Shown here in pieces: positions 11,933-23,383 of a stretch of 64,000 nucleotides of DNA; position 1 is the stretch's first letter; the number at the start of each line of letters is the position of its first letter. The position numbers and the translations under genes were made by a program. The notes below the pieces were generated by a model. That model saw only the letters and a program-made list of their open reading frames with translations, was not told where the DNA came from and searched no databases. Source of the DNA: Hippasteria phrygiana (Eukaryota > Echinodermata > Asteroidea > Valvatida > Goniasteridae); the NCBI GenBank assembly GCA_037893225.1, contig JAZGUH010000487.1:372001-436000 (forward strand), read 5' to 3'.

Positions 11933-12776
11933 CTACATGTTTATACAATGTACACGCTCCAACACACATTTATTCCCATTCATTAACATCTTGTTCCTTA
12001 TAAACGAAAATTGACCAACAAATCACGGTTTTATTCGAACATTTTGCGTTATGTTGCTGTCCATATCCAAGACGTCTAGGGCCTTTACGTATCTGATTAC
12101 TGCCTCATTTCTGTGTACTTTCAGTAGAGCCGAAACCAGACAAAGTCTTTTTCTCGTGATTTTCCTCGGTACCGAACAAACTTATTTTGACAATGTTGGT
12201 CGATTGTGCCATGACACTGAACATGTTGAACAGTCCTTTCTCATTTTTCACCCATGCAATAAAGACATTTTGGACGATAGATAAAAGAGAAATTCGTTTA
12301 TTTCTTGGTAGTCCTCGTGGGCGTAAATCCATGGGTAAATATCCCTCCACCCACTTTTTATTGAGTCAACCAAGGTTGGTATAAACAAGTACATTTATTA
12401 TAGCCACTAGACGTCTGCTGGAATATTTTTCATTTGTGATCTTCTCGATAGAAATGGTACTTTAACACTTACTCATTTTAAGGCTAGATTCAACATTCTT
12501 ATACCAATTTCATATAATATAGTGCTGTTAAAGCCATCAAGTTTTCTTTCCGTGACTTCTGATGGAAAACAAGTATAAACGCCGAATTTCCTTTTACCCT
12601 TAAATTTTCAAGCTTGCTACGTGAGAAGAAAGGTTCTAGAAGATTCTGTAAATTTTTGTTTCTTCATAAAAGGTTGTTAGAAAGTCTGTAGATACGTAGG
12701 AAAATATAATGCAAATAAACTATATTTTACCTTTCAATATATAGGCCTGTGCCTTTCATGTAGATAATAATGTACA

Positions 12777-13217
12777 TTGCCCACCAACTGCGTTAGCTTG
12801 CGAAACTGCTTGCGCCAGCTTGCGAAGCCAAAAATAAGCTCAAGTATAGCGCAGCAAATTTAGCTTGCGAAATGGCTTCGCAAGCTGTTGCGCTAGTTTT
12901 GAACCTGCCCACAAATAGCGCAAGCCAAGCTGCGCTAGACGTCTTTCGCAATGCATCGCAAGCAGTGTACAGGACTACACGCAAGCATGCGCAACAAGCG
13001 CAATGCAGCGCAAGGCAGCGCAATGCAACGCGCGCAAGGCAGCGCAAGGCAGCACAATCTGCGATTTGTTGCGAATTCTTGCGCTCGTTGCACCAGTGAG
13101 CAACAGCATTTTGCAAAACATCGCAACAAATTGTAACATTTGCAAATAGTGCAATATATCGTACATTTTGGCGCGAAAAATCGCAAGATAACGCAAGCTA
13201 ACGCAGTTGGTGGGCAA
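12777..13217. mobile_element. MITE built of CGCAAG-type repeats
   Basis: Ends ttgcccaccaactgcgttag (left) and its inverse (right) bound 441 bp made almost entirely of degenerate gcgcaag/gcttgcg units in both orientations. The open frames crossing it are products of this repeat, not genes. Confidence 0.65.
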
Positions 13218-13864
13218 GTAGCATTAGTAAAGATGCACCGATTAATTCATAGAACCCTGGGCACTAACTCTTGTTCAAGATTAACCACGCCGACTCCGAT
13301 TACTGTATTATTTTAAAAGGAGGAAGAAAAGTTAATCCACTTTTATTGTAATCTGTATGTATTGGGTGTATAGCCCTTTTGTAGTAAGCATATAACATTA
13401 TTTTTGTTCTATGTAAAGCTTTCCCTTGACAGCAGACAAGAACACGACATGCACTTCACTTTTGTATCTCTAAAGTCTAAACATACATGTAGCTACCATT
13501 TTCACTTACCTGGTACAAATTCAGATTCTATCCCTTAGCTAAACATAATACTATCTACTTACAGATGTTCTGTGTAGTGAATATTACTTGGCAATTATGT
13601 AAAGATTGCAGGCGGATTTGTGCTTTTGGGGTGGGTTTGCTGCTGCGTTGCTTTGGTCGGTGCTCAAGGATGGCCCAGTTTAAGGTTTTTTCTGTCAGAT
13701 GTGTTTCCACATTCGCTAATTAAAGTCGTGTAAACTAAACAATTTCTTTTTGTATCGACTGCCTGCCCTGATTCAACAGGTGCAGGCCATTTCCTTGGTC
13801 AGGAATAAACCTGATTTGCGTGACTTGTGAGCTCAAAATCCTAATTCTATTTTGTTCTCCCGTT

Positions 13865-15640
13865 ACAGAAGAAGAAATGATTGATGTAGTGCGTAATCTA
13901 CCAAATAAGAAGAGTGCAGGGGGTTGGTTTAATTAGTTGCTCATTGATCAAGAGAGCGATCCAGGCGATCTCCGAGCCCCTAACTTACATCATAAATCTT
14001 TCAATTTCCACGGGTGTACCGGTATAGTGCCAGATAGCATGAAAATTGCTAGGATCACCCCCATTTTTAAGAGTGGTAGTGTTACCCTTGTTAAAGGAAA
14101 CATGCTTCTCAAACTGGCTGGATCACATTTTATTTCATAAATAAATTCATTTATATGTATTAAATGTGAATTAAAAGCCAAACTGGTTCAAGTGAAGTTT
14201 TAGTGTGATTATTTGCCGCTCAAAAATTGACCCTCCCTTTTTTTGAATTTGTTGAGACTCAAATTGAGGGCGCTGTTCGTGACGTAGACCGAGGCGCCGA
14301 AATTCATGGATCGACTCGATAGTCTGGACCCGGCCGGTGACTCTATTTCGTAAGTTGCAACAACAACTAACATCAAACTTACCCTGATTTTCTCCCTTTT
14401 AGCGAAGGCTCCTCGGGGATGGGCAATTTAACTGCGTTCGCCTATATACTCACATCTGGGAACTTTGTTGGGATGGCAGTGGACTTGAGCATATTTTTAA
14501 TGGTCATCCCAAAGGATTTGAAAATACCAGTATCGAAACACGACGGCTCAAAGTGGTCGCTACATAACGCTGAGAAGCTGCTGGGGCCGGACCACTAAGC
14601 TCTTGTCACCTTCACTTTCGCCGTCCAAATTCTCCGATATTTCGCATCAGTTGGAAATAAATGAAGGCTTACTCCATCCCTCGTTGTTTTGCTGCACCCA
14701 GCAGCCACACACCTTGTCGGCATGGCCGAAAAACACTATTTTGCTTAGATTTTGGACGAAGAATTTTCGCCGTACAATGTACACACAATGCATACCCGTG
14801 ATGAATGGGTAATGTGCCTCGATCTACGTCACACACTTCTGTTAATAAGGGTCCCACTCAGGGGGCGGAGTAGCTTGGACAAACATTTTCAATTGTTTTT
14901 TCTCATATTTAATCTGGGAAATAATTGTCTCTGGACACAAAATATCATTGTCAAGATAATGCTTTATTGTTTTAAGCAGGAATAATGCAATATAAATCCT
15001 AAATCATGTTTCCTTTAATAATTATAGACCGATTTCTGTTCTTACTTTGTTCTACAAAGTTATGGAACGTATTGTTTATAAACGTACACTACATTTCTTA
15101 GATACAAACAATCAATATGGGTTTAGAGAGAAACATTCAACGTCACATGCCATTATTAAACTACTTGATAAGATAACTAATGACTTGGATACTTCATCTG
15201 CTACAATCGGTATATTCCTGGACCTCTCCAAGGCCTTTGATACAGTCAATCATGATATACTTCTGTCCAAACTTGATTACTACGGTATCAGAGGAATTGC
15301 CGCTTGGAGTGGTTCAGGAGTTACCTTCTAAATCGTAAACAATGTGTATGCATAAATGGTATTCAGTCCTCCTTTTGTAAAATATCCCATGGAGTACCCC
15401 AAGGGTCCATTTTTGGGCCCCTTATATTTTCTATATACATTAACGATTTTGATAAATCTTCTGACTTACCCTCTTTCATCCTATTTGCGGATGACAGTAA
15501 TATATTTTGTAGTCATAGCGATGCCAATATACTCTTTGACATAGTTAATGGTGAACTTAAAAAAGTCTCTAAATGGATTAATGCAAATAAGCTGACTATT
15601 AATCTAAAGAAAACCAATTTTATGCTGTTTAGTAATAAGC
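13865..15640 (+). pseudogene. LINE reverse transcriptase fragment (CR1/Jockey-like), split by a TTAA element
   Basis: The plus-strand pieces read as one non-LTR reverse transcriptase: an upstream part to about 14090 (GIVPDSMKIARITPIFKSG), then from 15019 NYRPIS, QYGFR, the [11 protein letters not shown] block, HGVPQGSIFGPLIF, and the catalytic FADDSNIF box. A TTAA element (14095-15014) splits it cleanly. A further frameshift lies near 15304-15330, between the AFDTVNH and GVPQGS blocks. The 5' end is truncated at about 13865, without endonuclease, and the 3' end is cut at about 15640 where a second LINE begins. A dead copy. Confidence 0.8.
14095..15014. mobile_element. TTAA-flanked element inserted in a LINE
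   Basis: A 920-bp insertion begins AGGAAACATG and ends CATGTTTCCT, with TTAA at 14091-14094 and 15015-15018. Removing it and one TTAA restores the reading across the LINE junction, which proves the insertion. TTAA preference suggests piggyBac-like or Kolobok-like mobilisation; there is no transposase inside. Confidence 0.8.
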
Positions 15641-15649
15641 CATGTCATC

Positions 15650-16950
15650 TTTTGTTTATTTATTTATTTATTTCAACAACATCCAACAGCGCGAACGCCA
15701 AAATAGGATGGATATAACAAATATAAGTAAAATAAGTAAACAGAAGAGACATAAATATTATAGTAAATTGCACTCAGTACGGGTAAACATGATAAAAATG
15801 TCAAACATACAATATGGAGGATAGACAATAACTAAAAAATCTGCTTAACTGTTGATTTAAAACTAAAAAACGACTGACTAAAAATATCAATATTAGAACT
15901 AACACGAGCAATAGAATTATATGAAGAAGTCAATCGATGAATAAACCCATTTGTTGTAGCACAGACCCTATTATTTGGAACATAAAACACATCAGGAAAT
16001 CGGAGGTTAGGACGAGAAACCTTCAAAGGAAAAAAAGAAATCAAATCACAAGAAAAATGAGAATTTATACATTTATAAAGAAAAGTCAGATCCAGAGATT
16101 CAACGACAGAGTAAAACAAATTAAGGGCATCATTGACATCATAACAATCCATTGCACCCCAAGGAAAATTGTAAAATTTAGTCAACATGAGCAACCAATC
16201 TGCCTTAGCAAAATTATACACAGTTCTATTGTTGTGTTTGCTGTAAATACTTCTCTCTAAATCAAAATCAATATGTAGAGATTCATGGTCAGAATCAAAA
16301 ATCCTATCGCCAATACTAATATCGCAATTGAGGCTAGAATGGTCATTACAAAGGACTAAATCTAAAATGTTATCCAAACGAGTTGCTTTAGTGTTGAGTT
16401 GCACAAGAGAAAAACCGTTTAGGATGTGATCACTAAAAAAGGTGTTTGTAGCATTATTTTTAGTTAAAACATACGAATCATCGTCATACCATTTAAAATC
16501 AGGGAGGTTAAAATCACCTAACAATATAACATCGTGTCTATTATATTGCACTAAAATCGACTCTAAGGAAAGCTGTAATGCATTTAATGAGTCTATGCTT
16601 GCATTTGGTGGGCGATAATACAGTCCAACAATGCATTTCTTTCTCGAAGAAACTCCAAGTTCAATCCACATCAGTTCACAGTCATCATTTTCAAATTCCT
16701 GGAGCCTTCTTGAAATAATCGCATTGTTGACCAATGTTAGTAATCCTCCTCCTCTGCTGTTGTTATTCCTATCCCGTCGATACACGGCACAGTCAGTGAA
16801 GCTCAACTCAGCATCCAACACATGATCATTCAGCCACGTCTCGGTTAAACACACAACATGGAAGTTGTTGCTCTCAATATTAACACGAAGGGAAGATTTA
16901 TAATCATCGAGTTTGTTTTTAAGGCTACGCCTGATATAATTATATCATTG
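15650..16950 (-). pseudogene. internally deleted LINE: APE endonuclease joined to ORF2 C-terminus
   Basis: The 340-residue minus-strand frame (16854-15832, homology reaching back to about 16945) starts as an apurinic-type endonuclease: CLTETWL with the catalytic Glu, YYRPP, LLGDFNLP and the SDHESL motif. At about residue 250 it changes directly to the usual C-terminal tail of LINE ORF2 (LTFLYKCINSHF...YNSI...SFFSFKSTV). The whole reverse transcriptase is missing, yet the frame stays open across the join. The 3' end has an aaat tandem tail near 15655-15670. It is non-autonomous. Confidence 0.75.
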
Positions 16951-18781
16951 GTTAAAGAAAAAACTGAAATACTTGAAAAATTGTATTCGGTAAAACTAAT
17001 ACCAGTTTGAAATGTCCTAATTTAATTGTTGTAATTTCTCGTTTTCATATTTACAAAATGAAACTAAAATAGACATATCCACCTATTCTACAAGATTCAC
17101 TACTTTAAGAAGTACTATTCCTTCGAGAAATACTTGTGTTGTTAACGGTGAAATTCAGAAGATTTATGCAAAACGGAAACAAACACTATTCTTTTACTTT
17201 GCTATATAAGATTAAATGCGTGATTTTATTTGTTGCTTGCCCCAAAATCTGCTAAATTCGACAATTATATAACGCTTAATGTGTTATTTTCTGTTATGTT
17301 ATTTTTTGATGAAGTTTATTACTAGCGAAGCCGTTGACGCTCCTCCTACAAGAATAGCTAGGCTCATTTAGACGGCTTTGGATGAATCACGGAGGACATG
17401 TATAAGAACACACAACGCTATAGCAGCCATGGTGATACTATAAACCAGGAAAGTTGCTAGAAAACTCTCTGTTGCGTCATGAAGCCAACCTGAAAATGAA
17501 AAGAGTAAAACAGCTTCTGAATAAGCCAGTTCGGTATTCCAACTGCGCATGTGCACAACAAGATTCGACGATTTTTCTCGGGAAAACCGTGGCAGATAAA
17601 TGCATATGGGCTCTGTGCACAACTACCCCTCAGCGGAAAGAAAAGGCGAGTTGAGGGGTCAATATCGACGCCATCTTACCTGACTTCAATTTAAGTGTCT
17701 GGTTCCCGCTATGATATTCCTATTGAAAAAGCAATTATCGAGAGTCGGCAAACAGACAAAGCAATCGCACTAGTATACTCGCGAGCATCCTCGACTCCAT
17801 GGGCGCGTGTGCGTTCCTTCACTAACCCCTGGCCGTGTGGAATACGTAAACGACGCTGACTGGCTATTCGAAATGAATATTTATGTACTGAAAGTGAACC
17901 GCGCGCGTAATCCGAATGTTGAACGCCCTGTGTGCGCTTGCGCCCGCCGCGTTAACATCCTGTTCGCACGTCACATCAGCAAAACGACTCCGAGCACTTT
18001 TTTCCATTATCAAGACAAGGCCACTAGTCTTGGTGGCTACGATAAACGATATGGATTTTTTTCTGGTCAGGAAATACATGTATTTTATGTTTAAACAGAG
18101 ATAGAAAAGGCACACAAATTATAAATTCGAGTCGAGTCCGAAAATCAAAATTGTTCCAATCGATAGTAAATTTACTTATTTATCCAGTTCAAGAAAGCAG
18201 CTCATTCTCAATGACAGTGTTTGCCGCCGCTGCAGAAGATGCATCAAAAGGTTTGACAAATTTGCGAAAACAGCTGAGAAAAACATTTTGAAAATTACAC
18301 AACTGACATCCGGCGATTATGGGCGGAAACGGTCATGACGGTCGTCATACTTTTCCTTCCTCCCGATCCCACCAGGCCGGCTGTTACTACTACTCAGTGC
18401 AGTGTTAGATTTAACGTCAGGCGGGCAATACATTAGGCATCATTATTAGGAGCTAATCTCATCCTTCCAAAAGATTGATTCTACAAATAAAACCTTCCTA
18501 CTAAAAACACTGCGTCGCGCGTTAAACACATCGACTGCAGTCCTAATTACCATATCCCACTATATATGGTAATTACACAATTCCAGGGGTTAGGATCGAG
18601 CAAGGCATGGTGGGAAAACATGGCGCCGCAAGATCGTACCCATGGTAACGAGGTTGACTCGCGAGTATCAAATGAACGAGGAGCGCAGTGCGTAATACCA
18701 GCGACGAAGTGCGGTTGCTATGTGGGCAGCGCCCTCTTTTTGTGCGCACGGAGCCCATAGGCCTGCAAGGCTATGGGGACG
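16951..18781. other. flank of exon 4: non-coding repeats
   Basis: Outside exon 4 I see only short interspersed repeats. One (tgaataagccagttcggtat, 17518-17537) abuts the exon 4 acceptor and recurs near 19742 and 42715. Another (ccaggggttaggatcg...catggtaacgaggttg, about 18583-18655) recurs at about 46331-46417. Confidence 0.4.
17368..17489 (-). CDS. SLC16-like transporter exon 4 (last helix and stop)
   Basis: Acceptor cattttcag|GT at 17490/17489, then GWLHDATESF followed by the hydrophobic segment SITMAAIALCVLIHVL and a short tail ending in a stop at 17368-17370. GW.-DAT matches the position after TM10 in SLC16 proteins. The family's usual TGSY is ATES here. Confidence 0.75.
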
Positions 18782-21700
18782 TAGTCTTGGTTCCAAGACG
18801 TTCTTATCGCACGGTGCGATGCATGCAGCGCGAACATGTTAATGGATCCCCAGTATTATTGGCCCTTTCGTAGTCGCTCGCTCGCGAAACCGCGAACAGA
18901 ATTGTGTGTGTATTTGCATGCGCGCGTGACGTAAGTGCATATGATCGCATGACCTACATTGCATGCATTGTATAATCGCTGACTGATCCCCGCGCAGCTA
19001 GCGTGGCGTGGCGTGGCGTGGCGTGGCGTGGCGTGGCGTGGCGTGGCGTGGCGTGGCGTGGCGTGGCGTGGCGTGGCGTGGCGTGGCGTGGCGTGGCGTG
19101 GCGTGGCGTGGCGTGGCGTGGCGTGGCGTGGCGTGGCGTGGCGTGGCGTGGCGTGGCGTGGCGTGGCGTGGCGTGGCGTGGCGTGGCGTGGCGTGGCGTG
19201 GCGTGGCGTGGCGTGGCGTGGCGTGGCGTGGCGTGGCGTGGCGTGGCGTGGCGTGGCGTGGCGTGGCGTGGCGTGGCGTGGCGTGGCGTGGCGTGGCGTG
19301 GCGTGGCGTGGCGTGGCGTGGCGTGGCGTGGCGTGGCGTGGCGTGGCGTGGCGTGGCGTGGCGTGGCGTGGCGTGGCGTGGCGTGGCGTGGCGTGGCGTG
19401 GCGTGGCGTGTGTAGAGGGCTGTGTACAGCCATTAATAACATGCATCGCACCGCGCGACAAGGACGTCTTGGAACCAAAATGAGGGACGTGGTAACCGAA
19501 TCTGCATTCTGTGCAATTTTCCGTGCAATCGAAAAGACGATGGAAACTTTTGTTCGAACAAAAGTTTGGACACACAAGACACCTGAATACACTTCGCTGT
19601 CCAAACGTTTTTTGAAAAATGTTACTTCAGAACATGATGATCTCTTTCAATTTGCTGGTGCCCGCTATGCTTTTGCACACATACAATGAAATGTTTCTCC
19701 CGAAAGAAAATTTTTCAAATCTTGATGTGCACATACGCAGTTGGAATACCGAACTGGCTTATTGTTTGCCTAGAATCTTTACCACATGATCAAGTCTTTT
19801 GTGTGAGCCTTCATGTCTCTAAAATATCGAACAGTGTGCGGAGCAACGCACTTTTAAAGCGTGTGATCCCGAAGAATTATGTCAAATCTGTTTCGATTTA
19901 AAAATATTTTAAAACGTTTTGCTTTGGGGGTGATATCGGTAGGTATTTTGAAGCGTTTTTCATTTAAATTAAAATATTCTGATATTCGAATTCGTCCAGC
20001 AGAATCGATTTAATGCATTTGTAATGTTTAATTTCGTCTTTTGTGACACACAATTTCAATAAAGTTCAATCGAATTCAAACCATGAGCACACATTTTCGA
20101 CAAGGATGATTCAATTTCGACTCGTCTACGCCGAACCGTGTTGTTTAGAAATCAAATTCTTCTTTTGCCACACAATTTAATAACAAATTTGTTCAGTTTC
20201 GTCATATGACCATAGATTTCATTGTTGATTCTCAGTAAAAATGCACAGAGGCCGCTGTTAAGGATAATTTAACACTTTCGTTTCTTCTCTTTTCTTTTTA
20301 TTCACAAATTTAGTTTCTTTCGATTTAATTTTCTTTAATTTACGTTAGACTTTTTATTAAGCACACAAACGTAACATGGGTCGGCGACATTTTTTACATT
20401 AAGGTTCAATTATATAATTTAAATTAAATGTTTGACAACTAGGCCTATATGGCTTTCGTGAAAAATCAGTTTATAATTCAGTATACACTGTACCTAACTT
20501 GGCCTGATAACGAATGCGTCAAACTGAGCTTGGGGACGCAAGGAAAATGCTTAAGTACAGACCAGGGCCCAATTTCATGGCTCTGCTTACCGTTAGCGAA
20601 AAATCCCCGCTTACTGTAGCAGACAATTCTGTGCTTACGGCAAGCGTTCACGCGTTAGCGGGGAATTTTGGCTCCTGAGCATGCGTACATCCCGTAACTA
20701 AGGATTCTGTGCTTACAGGGTTAGCGGAGAATTTTCCGCTTGCGCTGTTAGCGCAAAATGGTGATCGTAAGCGCGGAAAGCTGTGGTTAGCAGAGCCATG
20801 AAATTGGGCCCAGACTTTCAAAACTAAGACTAATTCGATATCTGAATGCTACCACTCTATACAACAACTCAGACGAATTTAATCTGTAAGGACGAATATT
20901 CTCGACCCGATGTTTAAGTAGATTGACCAAAGTTTGAAATTGAATGGCAAATGACGGAATTGCTTTTGCCAAATGCAGGTGGTATTCATCTTAGACGAAT
21001 CTGAATATTAGAATTAGTGAATTCGAATGAAAACGTTTGTGTATGCGAGCTGCGCGTTTTATTCTTCGCAGATGGCCACGGGGCGTTGGTTCCATTACAC
21101 CACTTGTCTGTATCCTTTGATGCAGTTAGACTTATTAAATGGGTATGGAAGCTGGGATTTTGAAACGTTCGCACAAACTACAATACTTCGTGTTATATCA
21201 TTCACGTATATTATAACAAGAGAATTTACGAACCCGTTATGGTGTCGGCAATGGAGCAAGCTACCCCTGCAAGTAGGGATTGCCAGCCTAAAATACTGAC
21301 GAATTTGTCGTCGGCAAAGGGCAAACATTTCGACAATACGTAGACGTTTTGGATCACGCAATCCAACCCTGCTCCTATCATGAACCAAAGCATCATCTGA
21401 CCGACGAATGAGGTGATGAAGGGCACCAGTGAAACAAAAATGGCGGTCACGATTGCACCGATTGCTGATGTGCTGTATACGGATAGAACCTCCATTTGTA
21501 GTAGCAAAGAAGCAACAGACAGTCCGGCTAACATTCCAACTCCCCAGGCCGTGGTTAAGAAAGACGCTTCTCTTGTACTCAGCCCAAGCGCGAGACCATT
21601 GGGCACCATGTAGACGACGAGTCCACCGTATCCAATGCTATAAAGCATCCTGATGGTGACCACGATCAGAAAATCAGCACTACGGAAAAGATCAAGGCCC

Positions 21701-23344
21701 AATGCAGACACAAATGAACCGCAGCATTCGGTTTTATTATGTCTGGCTCTTTTTATGTTTTCTGTGTTACCGTCTACGTCTTCAGCCGGGAGTTGTTCAT
21801 AGGCTGAGATATCTTCATTGGTTTGTGCTGGCCTTCGTAGCAACATACCCCCCACAACAAGGTGGAAACTGACCCCGCCCATCACGAGCATCGCTCCTCG
21901 CCAACCGTACGTGTCAATGATAACCTGTATTGCCGGCCCGTAGAGCATCATACCGAGAGGAGCTCCCGCCATTGAGACAAAGATCGCAAGGGCAAACTTT
22001 TCGTGGAAGTAAAAGGCTAGCTCTCCGTGCGTCGTCCAAAACGAGCAAGCTGTTCCTAGTCCTGTATAAGTATACAATAAATGAGCGGGCTTATTGTTTT
22101 TGTTTTCTTTTGTTGTGTTTTGTTTTTGTTTGTTTCTTTGTTCGGTTGTTTTGGCATTGTCTAACAGGTTACAGGATATATTCGTGTCAAATAAATAATA
22201 AAAAGTCTGCTTGACGTTTGTCTTTTGTCAAGGCCCCTCGCGAGTTGGGTATTTGACCGAGCAGCGAAGGCACGAAGCGAACTGAGCGGAGACTACTCAG
22301 TTTAGTCTCCGCTCGCGGTGCGGCTTCGACGCTCGATTGCATTGCCCATGTCATACGTCACGACGACCTTGACAAAAGGCTAACTTGGGGTGGGATGGAT
22401 TGAAAATCTGTGCCAACAACAAAATAATATAGATTGAGTGTTCGAGTAAGTCTTTTGGTCAGAGTGAAAAAAAAAAAAAAAAATTTACTGACCCATCGAA
22501 AAGCGCCATCTTTCATCATGTTCCTAATGTCATTGTGGATCAATAAGTGCGAAGCAAACGAATAGAGTACACGTGCGTGTACCTTCACGCGCTGTCCATA
22601 AGGGCCCCGCGTATTTAGACGTATTTTCTTAATCTCAACGCGATTTCTGAGCATGAGTGCGTTTAAGTTTCCACCATAAAGCTATATTAAATTGACCTAT
22701 CGCCGTTCACGACCATTATCCAATCGTAGCTTTTGTTGAACATCGCATGTTATACAACGCCTGAATAAATATCCGCCATCTGATTGGTGGATCGTCGATC
22801 ACGTGCATTAAATTATATGTTCCATCGCACGCCGCGAGGAAGTTACATCACACGGTAGGCGTGTGATGTAACTTCGCGAATTTCACGGTCATTATAGGTG
22901 GCGCTACAACACGGCTGCCATTCATACAAAATGGCGGACGATGTTCCCGAACCGCGGCTAACACGGACGAAATATAGTTACTCTTAGGTGATGCTGCCGC
23001 TGCTAACACAAAGAGACAAATCAAATATGCAGTCAAACGATTAGAGGAATTTGCAAGACACACAGGAATAATAATTGAAGCTCTTACTGATTCGGAACTT
23101 GACAACTTTATGTCGCGGCTTTATGCGGGATCGAGAAGGGAAAACGGCACGTTGTACACAAAGAAATCCATGCATGCAATCCGACGAGGATTTATTCAGG
23201 TGTTGTATAAAACAAATAATGAATGTTTCACATTCGTGCAATGGTAAGAATAATTTCATTCGGTGACTGATGGAATGCCTCGTGGAATGGAACATTCAAT
23301 CTGTCACCTCATGAAATTATTCTTACCATCGCACTCATAAACAT

Positions 23345-23383
<39 letters not shown>

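Noticed and set aside
12793..13217. Several overlapping Ala/Cys/Arg-rich frames on both strands
   Set aside because: Products of the CGCAAG repeat in a MITE.
18856..19689. Long frames of AWRGV and HATPR repeats on both strands
   Set aside because: They are translations of the GCGTG satellite, which has no stop codon in any frame.
21226..21234. Transporter ending at the TAA at 21226
   Set aside because: A donor at 21234 in phase with an exon at 17489 supplies the missing last helices.
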